A DNA stretch of 64,000 nt from Rebecca billardiae RCC1528. Lineage: Eukaryota > Haptophyta. The translations under genes were made by a program, and so were the position numbers. Where the stretch lies: the NCBI GenBank assembly GCA_965240325.2, contig OZ251224.1, positions 1-64,000 on the forward strand. The letters are read 5' to 3'. The notes under the pieces were generated by a model that was not told the origin of the DNA, searched no databases, and was given only the letters and a program-made list of their open reading frames with translations. Positions 12,062-23,155 of the stretch are shown one piece after another (the first letter of the stretch is position 1; each line of letters begins with the position of its first letter).

Positions 12062-12136
12062 CCGCCGTCAACCGCGTCGCAGCGTCCCGGTCGCCGTCCT
12101 GCGCGCAGTTCAGATCAGTATAGTGCTGACGACGTA

Positions 12137-12404
<268 letters not shown>

Positions 12405-15400
12405 CATTGCGTTAATTTCTTGTGGGGCGAAACGAGTGTTCGCGAAAAAGGGAGGCTCTCGAAAATCACGAAAGCAGTGCTCCCATTGGCCGAAACGAGT
12501 GAACCATGTCACCCACATTTTGAGTAAAGTCCCATGAAAGACAAATAATGAAAACTGAGCAGATTGGAATCAGAGTCTCGCGAAAGCACTAATCATGTCA
12601 GCGAAGCAGAGGCCAAAGGCTTGTCTCCTAAACCCCTGGGTTTCGTCAACGAGGTCCCCCCCCCCTCATTGTCCGGGCGGCGACGACCAGTGCCGCTGAG
12701 TCCGGGCTGCGTCGCCAAGCGGCGGCTGGAGGAGCGACGGGCGCGCGAGCGTGGCGGCCCGCGGGTATCGCAGACCTTGTGGCACGTAGTCGCGCGTGTG
12801 CGCGCCGTCACCTTGCTTGTACAACACCAGGCGCTGACTCCCATGCCATTGCCTCGCCCGGAAGACTGCCTCGGCACCTTGTGTCTGCGTTCAAATGCTC
12901 ACAAAGCTGGCTCGCGGCGCTTGTGGCAGTGCCTAGCGTGCAAGAAGCTGCTACAAGTGGTGTCATAGCACTCAAGACCCGGCCGTGACGCATGGGGCTA
13001 GTCGGGTAGGCTGATATATGCTATCGGCGACCAGCAAAGCAGTTCGATCAGTGATCCGTGACGCTGGAAATGTCGTGCGCACAAACCGTTTGAAACGCGA
13101 GAGCGCCGCGCGTGCCAAACGTGACCACTTTCATGCGGCGTGCGGGGTCGGACGTCCAGCGCGCGTGTACGTATACATTGTACATGCATACCCCCACCTC
13201 CCCGAGCCATCTCCTCGCGCCCAGGCTCCCCAAATGTCGAGTCGGCTGGCAGGAAGTGACCGCTCGCACAAGGTCAAGCTCGCAAGTGGTTGCGCGCGCC
13301 AACCGCAAGGGCGACGAGCGAGGAGAGACATCAGCGGGCTGGTTTGTCGACGTTCCCCTACGTCTTGGGGCCCGCCCCGCCCAGCGTGCCGCCACGGAAC
13401 GCCCCGCAATCGACCGCTAGGACGCTCGGCGAGCACGCACCCACCGCCGCCACGGCAGCCGTCCCCCGAGCCAGGGGTGTAGGGGACAAGCCAAAGGCAC
13501 ACACGTCCAAAGCCCTATGATCCTGCAGGGAGGAGGCCGGGGGGCGACAACGAGTCCGGCGTATCAGAGGAACACTTTTGCGCGATTTCGTCAGACGAGA
13601 GCGCTCACGCTTCCTCGATGGCGTTGAGTGCCAGCGGGATGTTGCAGGTCGTCGTTCATGAGCGTGGCGAAGGGAGCGTCCAACCCATGCTTATCTGCAC
13701 GCGGCTGCGTGGCCCTCTCCGTCTCGGTCACCGCTGCGCTGCACCACACCCTCTCCGCTGCCCGCTGCTGCAGGCCGACTGCGGCAGGCGGACTTGAGCA
13801 GGACGCCGACGCCACAGGCCGACGAGGCGGCTACCGTCAGCCACGACCACTATGTGGAGGCACGTGATGTGCCATCCGTGCCGCGTGCAGCGGCGGCTGG
13901 AGCGCGGCAATCGCAGCCCGCCACGGCCTCGCTGGTGGCAGCGCATGCGCTGCATGCGGCATCAGAACGGCGCAGGCCCTGCGCGCCGGCGCTGTCGGTC
14001 GCGCTCGCGCTCGCCGCTCAAGCAGCGGCGCCGTGATCGGTGATGGAACGGTGTGCCTGCTGGCCATCTGCGCGCAAGGTGCGGGGTCCTCGTGCAGAGC
14101 ATGTCGACAGGCCGACAGTCAAGTAGGCGGAGGGTGCTTACCCGGCTCGGCGGTGAGCCTCGCCCGCGACTGCGCACATGAGGAGCGCGCGTGCATATCC
14201 ACGCCGCATTGGGCGGCAGCTGGAGTGGCGCAGCCACATTCTGCCGCAGCGCCGCCCCGCGCTTCCACGCTGGCAGACGCGGCGTCGAACCGCCTCCGTC
14301 GCCGCCTCCACCGCAGCATGATTGGGATCCGCCGGAGAAGAACGACCGTGTCGCGCGCGGCCAGACCGCCATCATCGGCGCGCGGACGCGGACGGCGGCG
14401 GGGCCGCGGGTGTGACTCGCGGATGTATGCCGCCATCATGGTCTGTGACACTGCCTTCGGATGCCACGGGACCGAGTGCCGTCAATGACTGCGCGGGCCA
14501 AGGCCGCGGCCGGGCGACGCCTGCGCCGGCCACGCCGCCGCCGTCAGTCAGCTGTCCGACGACACCTCGGATCTGCGGTCGACACCGGTCCCGCGGGCGC
14601 GGTGGCCTCGCCCTCGGACTTTTGACGAGCGCGACGGCTCGTTTTCTACATCATCACATATACGCTAGTTGCAGCATCAGCGCGGCCGCGGCGTCCCCGT
14701 GGCCGTCTACTGCGTCGTGCCGTCCGAGGCTGCTGACTGATGACCTCTTTACTCTTTATAGACTTTAGTCAGACCGTGCTGCCCGCGCCGTTGGCGTTGC
14801 CCGTTGATTATGAATATGACGATATGGTCGGATGTCGTCGTCAATAATTGATCGACACTGATGAGTGCGTCCGGCCGTAACTTTAGTCTCCGACGACTCC
14901 GCCGAGTAAGTCTAACAACAATGTAGTTATGGCGGCTGTCCGGGTCCCCGGCCGCGTCGACGTAGTGACGAACTCCGACGCTGCATGATTGATCTACTAT
15001 GCTGATGCCAATCGTCGGATAGGCAGCCTGGTGTGAGTCGTGGTGAGCGCCGCCAGCAGGCGTCGACTGACGAGCCGCCAGCAGGCGTTGACTGACGAGC
15101 TGCGTACTACAGTATGACGAGACGATAGTAATCGTCAGTATAGCTGCTGACACTAGACACTGTGATGTGACGACTATGATCCCGTCGCCGCCGCCCGCGC
15201 CGCTCGCCGGGAAGCAAGCAAGTGCTCGATCACTCGATCAGCGTGGCGGAGAACCGCCTTACACTGCAGCAGAGTCACCGTATTTAGTCTGCTGCTGTCT
15301 GAATCTGATGCCATGCGAGGCACGCCGTGACGCCGCGGGCCGCCGCCGGTCGGCACGCGCGCCGGGTGAGGCACGCCGTGACGCCGCGGGCCGCCGCCGG

Positions 15401-16790
15401 TAACGGCACATGGTCATGCGCCGAGTCACTCCGCGCCGGGTGCCCTGCCCCAGTACTACACTGTACTATTCACAACCGTAGGGCCGCAGGCGCTGATGAG
15501 CCTGTCGGGAATATACACGACTATACGACTACGGCATGCATGGTGATTGAAACGGATGAAGATCGAAGTGACTCTGAGTGAGGATCGAATCGGATGAGCC
15601 CGCTACAGCTTATTAAATATTATGGATGCCTCAGCCGCGGCCCGTCGCGCGGAGCCCGATGAGGCGGATGACGCCAGCAGCGCACTACGTGGGCGCACGG
15701 ATCTGAAAACCACTAGCTCGACAATGCACGGGAACAGTGGCGGTGCCCGGCGGCGCACAGACGCAGACTGCTATTATGATTATCAGAGCACGTTCTCACC
15801 GGGCAGCACTGCACGATCGAGTAGTGCCGCGGCCGGGGTGCCCGGCGCGGCGCACAGACACTATGATCATCGGAGCACGTTCTCACCGGGCAGCACCGTG
15901 GGATGGCCGTTATCGCCCTAGTCTTTGCCACCCCAGACCTGTACAGCAGCAGCCACCGCAGCTTCTTCCGCGCCTCGCCTCGTCGTCGGTGTTGAATGTG
16001 ACTCGCGGCCGGCGCGCTTGGCAATGATGGCGTCACCACTCACCAGCCGCCTCCGCGCAGAAGTGGCTTCGGTCAAAGTACACCAGCCTTGGCAAGGCAG
16101 TGGGCTCTGACGGTGCTCCCGACCTGACTGCACCACCCATGCTGTCGAGCAGTGACTGCGGCTGCAGGGAGCACTGCAAGAAGAGGTAGGACTCGATGCC
16201 CGCCGTGCCCGACCCATCCATTTCCCGCTCGCGCGGGTTCTCGAGTGACGAGATGATCAGGGGCAGGGCGTGGCGGTGTTGATGGCCGCGCGAGAACTGG
16301 TTTATCACGAACCTGCATGAGCTGACCACCGCATCTGTGGCTGCGGACACTCTGTTCGCTTCACGTGCTCCGCGCTGCGGAGCGCGGACTCCAACTGACC
16401 GGCCCCGCGCACGAGCAATTTACCGCGCAGCACCCGCCGGTCTTGGGCAACGGTCAACGCCCGGCCGCGTCCATCACCTTACTGCTTGGCGCCATTCTGC
16501 CACGCCGTGTTCGGACCGCAGCCCGAGCTGTAGTAGCGAGCAGGTGTTCGACGGAAAGGCCAGGGCGCCAGCTTCACCTCCCCTCGGTCGGAAGGCGGAG
16601 CTGGAGCTGGTCCTCGAACCGCGACGATGGGAAGATTGAAGAGTCCCTGCGGACCTCCCTATTACGGGAATCTTGCACTCTCGAGCGCTATTGAAGGGTG
16701 TCAAAGCATCAGCCAATCAGGGGCGGCCATGTTTTTTTCTCGACGCCTGCCAAACACTCGTTTCGGCCCACCTCATTGATTAACGCAATG
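12405..16790. other. 4.4 kb gene-poor segment
   Basis: Only short frames with no recognisable domain. Small direct duplications are visible. A ~34-bp unit ending GACGCCGCGGGCCGCCGCC occurs twice near 15318 and 15369. A ~93-bp unit containing GAGCACGTTCTCACCGGGCA occurs near 15786 and 15872. A GCCAGCAGGCGTYGACTGAC repeat lies near 15051-15095. Confidence 0.5.

Positions 16791-16888
<98 letters not shown>
16791..16888. repeat. GATA microsatellite, target of the copia insertion
   Basis: (GATA)n immediately left of the copia element. The array resumes on the other side at 22991, so the retrotransposon split one microsatellite. The left flank matches, in inverted orientation, the right flank of the 12137-12404 array. 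Confidence 0.95.
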
Positions 16889-16897
16889 ATCATAGAT

Positions 16898-17289
16898 TGT
16901 TGTATTAATTCCGAATTTCCTCCGTGCACGATTTCTTTTCTTCTCCAGGCGCTTGGATCCAACCGCCAGGAGAGGTCGAGTCCCAGGTACTACTCGCTGT
17001 CGTACCTGCCCTCCCTGAACCGGCACGAGCGCGCTCGGCCCCTAATCCTATTGCTTTCGCCGCTGTCCGCAGGCGAACGCAAGCCGCCGGGTACGTATGT
17101 CCGTTTTCCCCCGGCGCTATTGGTCTAACGACCTATCATCAGTTTACTGGTGCCGTTTGCTTCTTGCACTTGTGTGGGACGACTCCCGCACCGCCCGCTC
17201 GTCCGCACGGACGACGCTGCTGACGACGTCCGCAGGGACACTGTGATAAGCCCCTGCGTGACCGGGGAACTGGTAAGGCGGAATAAACA
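16898..17289 (+). mobile_element. 5' LTR of Ty1/copia element
   Basis: A 392-bp terminal repeat beginning TGTTGTATTAATT and ending AATAAACA. By eye it is identical over its length to the 3' LTR at 22596-22987. The final AATAAA-like string could serve in 3'-end processing. A 99-residue frame inside each LTR is identical and has no recognisable domain. Confidence 0.95.
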
Positions 17290-17327
17290 TCGTGAGCTCA
17301 ATCGTGCGTAACCACGGACCGCCGGGC

Positions 17328-19408
17328 ATGGCCCACCCAACCGGTCGCAGCGCCGCGGGCGCCGCGGACAGCGGATCCGCGCGGGCGACGACGTCCGCGC
17401 GCGAGCTCGGCCTCGAGCAGCTGGGCGACAGCGCGAAGACCAACCAGATGCTCACTGGCGTGACGAACGAGTTTGCCAAGTTCGCAAGCTCCAACTCCAG
17501 CGTGAGCACCGACCTCTTCACCAGAACGGGCGGCAGCCTGAACCTGATGCCGGAGAGCACGTTCGTGACGCTTGCGCGGCAGCTGCCCTCGCTCGTCCCG
17601 ATCACGAGCAAGATCAAGGAGAAGAACGAGCAAATCGCCACGGTGGACGCGGCGACGCGCTCCAAGGAGAAGGTGCTCCTCGTCCGCGCGAAGGTCGCGC
17701 AGCGAGAGCTCGACGGCAAGAACGAGCCGATGACACCGGTACCACTCGCGGCCGCGCCGGCGTTCCCGCCCGCGGCAGCGCCCTCTGATGCGTCTGCGGA
17801 CGGCGACGACGCGAGCAGCGGGCCGGCGAGCGGTCTCCCGAGCGTTGAGGCGACGGTGAAGTTCGATGGCATGTCCGTCACGGCGGAGGAGCTGCACGAG
17901 CTCGTCGAGGCCAAGCTCGCGGAGATCACGGCCGAGAGGGACATCACCATCGGTAAGATTGCGATACTCGGAGAGGGCTTTGCTGGCGTCTCCGCGCTCG
18001 ACAGCCCGAACCTGATCTACCAGAAGGTGTATGAGAACTCCGCGGCCGTGCTGCTGAAGCTGTTGAAGTCGACGCTGAACGCGGAAGCGCAGCAGTACGT
18101 GGACGCGTGCTCGCGGCGCAAGGGCATGGGCCCCTACCCGAAGGCTGCCGAGCAGCTGCAGGCGTGGTGGATTGAGCTGCGTGAGCTGCGCGACGAGGTG
18201 AGCGTCGACCACCTGATGGACATCATGGCCCCGTACCTGAACACGGGGGAGAGCGAGCACAAGACATTCTCGGACCTGCCGTCGTACCTGGCGTACTCGA
18301 AGGAGCGGCAGCTCGTATTCGAGCGCCTGCGGGCGCCGGCCGAGGCGCTCGAGCTGGCCCGCGTGCTGCAGCCGCTGCGCAGCATGAAGGGCGACCTCTC
18401 GCTCAAGTTGAAGCTCGACAAGTTCCTCAAGATGCCGTACGCGGAGGTGACGAACGCGACGCTCGTCATGATGAACTCCGACCTCGCGAGCCACCCGCCG
18501 CGCGGTGTGATCACCGTGGGCAACGTGAAGGAGCGCCCGCCCCCGCGCCAGCCGCCGAAGCAGCCGGCGCACGAGGTGTCCGGCGCGACGACGCCGCACG
18601 TCCCGCCAAAGCTGAAGTGCGACTTGTGTAAGGGGAACCACTACTACGGCAAGATGTGCTCGCAGTTCAAGCCGGACGGCCCGGTGCCGCCAGCGGTGGT
18701 CGCTGCGCGCGAGGAGCGCGCTGCTGCGCGCGCGCGTGCGAGGCAGGAGCAACCGGGCGCGGGTGCGCGCCGCGCCGCGGACCGCGGGGCCATCATCGTG
18801 CCCGCGGGTGTCCCCGGCCGGAGCATCGCACCGGGCGTCCGCGCGGTCCAGGCGATCGAGAACATTGACGAGGTGGAGCCTCACGACGAGGTGATCGGCG
18901 GGCGCGTCGCCGCCGCGGTCGTCGAGGACAAGGGGGGCGCCGAGCCGCCCAACCGAGCGAACGGGCGCATTGACTCCGCTGCCGACCGGTCAGTCGGCGG
19001 GATGTGGATGGTCGACGCCGGTCTTGTGGAGAACTTGACGGCGCAGAACGGCGCGCTCATCGGCTTTGATGGCGGGGCCGCGGCCTCGTCGCTCAAGGGT
19101 GAGATCACCGCGCGCATGCTGAGCGTGGACGGCTCCGACTCGCAGCTGATCAAGTGCGAGATCTGGATTGCCGAGGGCGTGGAGACCATCCTGCTGTCCG
19201 CGGACGCGCTCGCGAGCGTCGGCGCGACGACCACCATCTCCAAGTGGCGGCAGTCGTCGTGCGACTTCACGGACGTCGGAGGCGGCTACATCAAGATCGG
19301 CTCGGACGCGCGCGTCATCCTCGAGCTCCAGCCCGTCGAGGAGGCGGCCGCCGCCGCGGCGGGGCGCGTCGAGCCGGAGGCCGAACGCGCGCCCGCGCCC
19401 GCGCCTGT

Positions 19409-19446
<38 letters not shown>

Positions 19447-19472
19447 TCGGGCGCGCGCCGGGAAACGAGTAG
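17328..19472 (+). CDS. Copia gag-protease polyprotein
   Basis: The frame opens straight after the LTR; the first ATG is at 17328. The N-terminal ~430 residues form a helical capsid-like region. A zinc-knuckle-like motif CDLCKGNHYYGKMC follows; its spacing is C-X2-C-X3-H-X5-C rather than the canonical C-X2-C-X4-H-X4-C. A basic linker leads to a retropepsin-like segment WMVDAGLVENL with a later ILLSADALASVG. The catalytic triplet is DAG instead of DSG/DTG. The C-terminus is an acidic/Ala stretch and an Ala-Pro repeat. The frame stops at 19470, three bases after an in-phase GGGAAAC heptamer, so most products should be gag-protease only, with integrase-RT made by -1 frameshifting. Confidence 0.9.
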
Positions 19473-19511
19473 GGCCCGAGCGCGCGGCGGCTGAGCGAGC
19501 TGCCGCCGGGC
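19460..19511 (+). promoter_or_regulatory. Probable -1 ribosomal frameshift signal (GGGAAAC plus stem-loop)
   Basis: GGGAAAC at 19460-19466 lies exactly in the X-XXY-YYZ phase of the gag frame (G GGA AAC GAG TAG). Slipping back one base enters the frame that encodes integrase and reverse transcriptase. After a 7-nt spacer, 19474-19511 can fold with CGGCGGC (19485) pairing to GCCGCCG (19502) and a closing GCC/GGC. A perfect 22-bp palindrome follows at 19506-19527. The same heptamer is used by some polero/luteovirus -1 sites. Confidence 0.8.
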
Positions 19512-22500
19512 GTGCGCGCACGCCCGGTGACAAGGAGCTCGGCCTGTGGGCCGCCCGCTTGGGCACGACGAACAAGACTTTGCTGACTCGCACTTGGCGC
19601 GCCACCGCTGGCATGCCGGAGGCGACGATGGCGCGCGCGCCGCTGGACACGCTGTCCGGCGCGCACATGAAACGACGGCCCTTTAACCGGCCCATGCCCC
19701 GCGCGACGCACCCGCGCGAGGTGACGCACATGGACGTGGTGTCCGTGTCGAAGATTGACTTGCCGATCGGCGAGGCCGGGATCCCGGTCGGCATGAAGTA
19801 CGCGCTGGTGTGTGTAGATGACTACTCGCGCCGGATGAGCGTCTACTTCTGCAAGTTGAAGTCGCAGATACCTGACCTGATCGCGATGTATTTTCGCGAG
19901 ATGGGAGCGCACGAGCTGTACGGCTCGCACATCGAGCTTGGACCTGGGTTCAAGCGATTCCACATCCACACCGACGGCGGCACCGAGCTGAACTCGGAGC
20001 GCGTGTCCGAGCTGCTGCTGCAGCTTGGCCTCGCCGCCAACGTGACGAGCGCGCCCGACACTCCCTCCTCGAATGGGGTGGCGGAGCACGCGATCCAGAC
20101 TCTGGTGCGCGACACGATTGCGCGCCTTGCGATGACGGGCATGCCTGCCCAGCATTGGCACTATGCGATGCGCCACGCGTGCGCGAGCAGAAACCGCTTG
20201 GCGTCCAGGCGAATCATGCGCGACGGCGCGCTGATGTTCGTGACGCCCTACGAGCTCTTTTTTGGCAAGCCGCCGGACATGCGTCACGTGATCGTGTTCG
20301 GCGCCCCGTGCCGTGTGGTCCTGCAGGGACTCGAGAAGCAGCGGCGGGGCAAGCTGGGCATGCCGACGGTGCGTGGCCGCGTCCTCGGTCACGGCATCGA
20401 CGGCTCCCAGATCGACAAGACGTTCCGGCTGCTGCTGGGGTACGTCGTGCTGCTCGATGACGGGCGCGTGATTCACTCCAAGCACGTGTACATTGATGAG
20501 CGGTCGCTGGTCGAGGGGGGGCACACTCCGTTCGCGACCAGCTATGACGGTGCCGAGCCCGAGGGAGACGCCGCTGACGGCGAGCTCACCGACGAGGGCG
20601 ACGGGCATTTTGAGATTGAGGACGGTGCAGCCGACGACGGCGGCGCTGCTGCTCATGACGACGGGGGCGCGGCGAGCGAAGCTGCGCGACCGAGCGCCGA
20701 CGGCGATGACGCCGGAGGCGATGACGACGCACGAGCTGGTGAGTCCGCGGCGCCCGAGCTGCCGCGCGACTACGACCCGATGCGACGAGACCGAGCGAGG
20801 CGGAGCAGACCCGCCGCGCAGACGGTGCAGGCTGTGACCGAGGCAGCGTTCCAGGCCGCGGGCGAGGAACCTACCGAGGAGAACAGCTTCGAGGCATTCG
20901 CTGCGACGACAATCGCGCGGATGAATGGTGTGCCGATCACCATCCCCACGACGTGGGACGAGGCGATGAAATCGCCCGAGGCCAAGCTCTGGATGCAGGC
21001 CTGCCATGACCACCTCGACGCGCACGGCGTGAGACACACGTTCTTCGAGGTGATTGTTCCGGACACCACGCGCACGATTCCTGTCAAGTGGGTGTTCGAC
21101 GTGAAGACGCTTCCCGATGGCGAAGTGATCAAGTTCAAGGCGCGGCTGGTAACCCAGGGGTTCCGCCAGCGTGAGGGCATCGACTTCAATGAGGTGTTCG
21201 CCCCGACGATACGACCAGAACAGCTGCGGCTGATGCTCGCGGTCGCGCTCAAGGCCAAAGGCGTCTCGATGACGGACGCGGCGAGCGCCAAGATCGTGGA
21301 GATGCGACCCGCCGACGTGCGGCACGCATACCTGAACAGCGACCTGCCGGAGGGCGAGGAGGTGATGACACCGCTCCCGCCTGGCTACACCCCGAAGAGC
21401 TCGACGCCGCTCGGCTCGAAGGTGGTCGCGAAGTTTGTGAAGGCGCTCCCAGGCATGCGCCAGGCCGGGCGCGTGTGGTACCTACACTTGCGTAAGTGTT
21501 TGCTCGAACATGGGTTCGAGCCGTGCCCGAGCGCGCCGTGCATCTACTCGAAGGCAGTCGATGGCGGCTACGTGTTCGTCGGTCACTTTGTCGACGATCT
21601 GCTGATGATGAACATCTCGAAGGACAAGAACGCATTGGACGCGCTGATGACGGCGTTGCTGACGCACTACGAGATGCAGGGCGCGGACTGCCTGAGCAAG
21701 TTCCTTGGCGCCGAATTTGAGACCACGGTGGACGGACTTTTTACCCACCTGAACCAGTACATCGGTGATGTGTGCGAGCGCTTCCACCTGAGTGGAGAGC
21801 GCCACCCACCGACCCCCGAGTGCAGCGAGACGCGCGAGATCCCCCGCCCGCTGCAAGCCCTCCTGCTGCGCGCTGACCGCCAGCACTACCAGGAGATGAC
21901 CGGTGCCCTCATGTACTGCATGACGACGTGTCGCCCCGACATCGCACACGCCGTGAACATGCTGGCACGCCGGATGTCCAATCCCCGGCTCTACGACTTG
22001 ACCGCCGCGAAGCGCACGCTCCGATACTTGCTCGGCACGCGTCGGCGCGGCATCCTCTTCCGGCACGCGACGCACGCACAACACCCTGATTTGGTGGCGT
22101 ACGCGGACTCGGACTGGGCGAACGATCGTGAAGATCGACGTTCTACGACGGGATACCTTGTTATGTACAACGGGGTCCCGATCTCGTGGCACAGCGGACT
22201 GCAGAGCGTGGTCGCGTTGTCTACGTGCGAGGCGGAGTACATCGCGCTGAGCGAGTGCTGCCGCGAGGTGATCTACCTGCGCGACCTGGTCACGTTTTTG
22301 AACGAGCCGGTCGTGGAGCCCACGACGGTGATCTACGAGGATAACCAGGGCACGATCGATTTGACGAACAACCCGGTGCACCACAAGCGCACCAAGCACA
22401 TTGACGTGAAGTACCATTTCACGCGGCGCGCGCAAGCCGACGGCGCCGTGCTGATCCAGAAGGTGCCGACCGACGACAACCGGTCCGACATCATGACCAA

Positions 22501-22582
22501 GGCTACCGCGACGAGTACTTTTCTCAAGCACGTCGTGGCGATACTGCATGCTGTTCCACCACCTCCGCCGCCTTCGGCATGA
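19460..22582 (+). CDS. Copia pol: integrase, reverse transcriptase, RNase H
   Basis: This frame lies at -1 to gag and is open back past 19154. The useful coding begins at the GGGAAAC site. A gag-pre-integrase segment (LWAARLGTTNK) is followed by an integrase core with THMDVV, VDDYSRR, IHTDGGTEL and the NGVAEHAIQ helix carrying Glu. After a ~110-residue acidic linker comes RT: WVFDVKTLPDG, ARLVTQGFRQREG, motif A DVRHAYLNSDL, and the catalytic box FVDDLLMM (copia elements usually have YVDD). RNase H is complete (YADSDWAND, STCEAEYIALSE, YEDNQGT, RTKHIDVKYHF). No stop or frameshift interrupts it, so it is probably active. It probably has no own start codon. Confidence 0.93.
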   Translation, partial: GKRVGPERAAAERAAAGRARTPGDKELGLWAARLGTTNKTLLTRTWRATAGMPEATMARAPLDTLSGAHMKRRPFNRPMPRATHPREVTHMDVVSVSKIDLPIGEAGIPVGMKYALVCVDDYSRRMSVYFCKLKSQIPDLIAMYFREMGAHELYGSHIELGPGFKRFHIHTDGGTELNSERVSELLLQLGLAANVTSAPDTPSSNGVAEHAIQTLVRDTIARLAMTGMPAQHWHYAMRHACASRNRLASRRIMRDGALMFVTPYELFFGKPPDMRHVIVFGAPCRVVLQGLEKQRRGKLGMPTVRGRVLGHGIDGSQIDKTFRLLLGYVVLLDDGRVIHSKHVYIDERSLVEGGHTPFATSYDGAEPEGDAADGELTDEGDGHFEIEDGAADDGGAAAHDDGGAASEAARPSADGDDAGGDDDARAGESAAPELPRDYDPMRRDRARRSRPAAQTVQAVTEAAFQAAGEEPTEENSFEAFAATTIARMNGVPITIPTTWDEAMKSPEAKLWMQACHDHLDAHGVRHTFFEVIVPDTTRTIPVKWVFDVKTLPDGEVIKFKARLVTQGFRQREGIDFNEVFAPTIRPEQLRLMLAVALKAKGVSMTDAASAKIVEMRPADVRHAYLNSDLPEGEEVMTPLPPGYTPKSSTPLGSKVVAKFVKALPGMRQAGRVWYLHLRKCLLEHGFEPCPSAPCIYSKAVDGGYVFVGHFVDDLLMMNISKDKNALDALMTALLTHYEMQGADCLSKFLGAEFETTVDGLFTHLNQYIGDVCERFHLSGERHPPTPECSETREIPRPLQALLLRADRQHYQEMTGALMYCMTTCRPDIAHAVNMLARRMSNPRLYDLTAAKRTLRYLLGTRRRGILFRHATHAQHPDLVAYADSDWANDREDRRSTTGYLVMYNGVPISWHSGLQSVVALSTCEAEYIALSECCREVIYLRDLVTFLNEPVVEPTTVIYEDNQGTIDLTNNPVHHKRTKHIDVKYHFTRRAQADGAVLIQKVPTDDNRSDIMTKATATSTFLKHVVAILHAVPPPPPPSA

Positions 22583-22595
22583 TGTCGAGGGGGGG

Positions 22596-22987
22596 TGTTG
22601 TATTAATTCCGAATTTCCTCCGTGCACGATTTCTTTTCTTCTCCAGGCGCTTGGATCCAACCGCCAGGAGAGGTCGAGTCCCAGGTACTACTCGCTGTCG
22701 TACCTGCCCTCCCTGAACCGGCACGAGCGCGCTCGGCCCCTAATCCTATTGCTTTCGCCGCTGTCCGCAGGCGAACGCAAGCCGCCGGGTACGTATGTCC
22801 GTTTTCCCCCGGCGCTATTGGTCTAACGACCTATCATCAGTTTACTGGTGCCGTTTGCTTCTTGCACTTGTGTGGGACGACTCCCGCACCGCCCGCTCGT
22901 CCGCACGGACGACGCTGCTGACGACGTCCGCAGGGACACTGTGATAAGCCCCTGCGTGACCGGGGAACTGGTAAGGCGGAATAAACA
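22596..22987 (+). mobile_element. 3' LTR of Ty1/copia element
   Basis: 392 bp, TG...CA, matching the 5' LTR at 16898-17289 without a difference I could find. It is preceded by the polypurine tract and followed by TCATAGAT and the continuing GATA microsatellite. Confidence 0.95.
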
Positions 22988-22989
22988 TC

Positions 22990-22990
<1 letters not shown>

Positions 22991-23080
<90 letters not shown>

Positions 23081-23082
23081 TA
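22991..23082. repeat. GATA microsatellite, right half
   Basis: Continuation of the array at 16791-16888 beyond the inserted copia element. Confidence 0.95.
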
Positions 23083-23155
23083 CCATATATATGCATTATT
23101 CAATATGGGCGTCGTAGTCGGTCCGAGCCCTACAAGTAATTCTCGACTGGCGTCG

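Larger units (their letters stand above)
16898..22987 (+). mobile_element. Complete Ty1/copia LTR retrotransposon
   Basis: A 6.09-kb element with two apparently identical LTRs, a gag-protease frame, an integrase-RT-RNase H frame, and a polypurine tract (GAGGGGGGG, 22587-22595) just before the 3' LTR. The flank TCATAGAT occurs on both sides (16890-16897 and 22988-22995). It reads as an 8-bp target duplication, or 6 bp if the shared TC belongs to the LTR. Integrase lies before reverse transcriptase, the copia order. No clear primer-binding match to the 3' end of a tRNA was recognised after the 5' LTR. Intact frames and matching LTRs indicate very recent insertion. Confidence 0.95.

Noticed and set aside
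16924-22921. 99-residue frame inside each LTR
   Set aside because: Identical in both LTRs simply because the LTRs are; no domain or codon signal.
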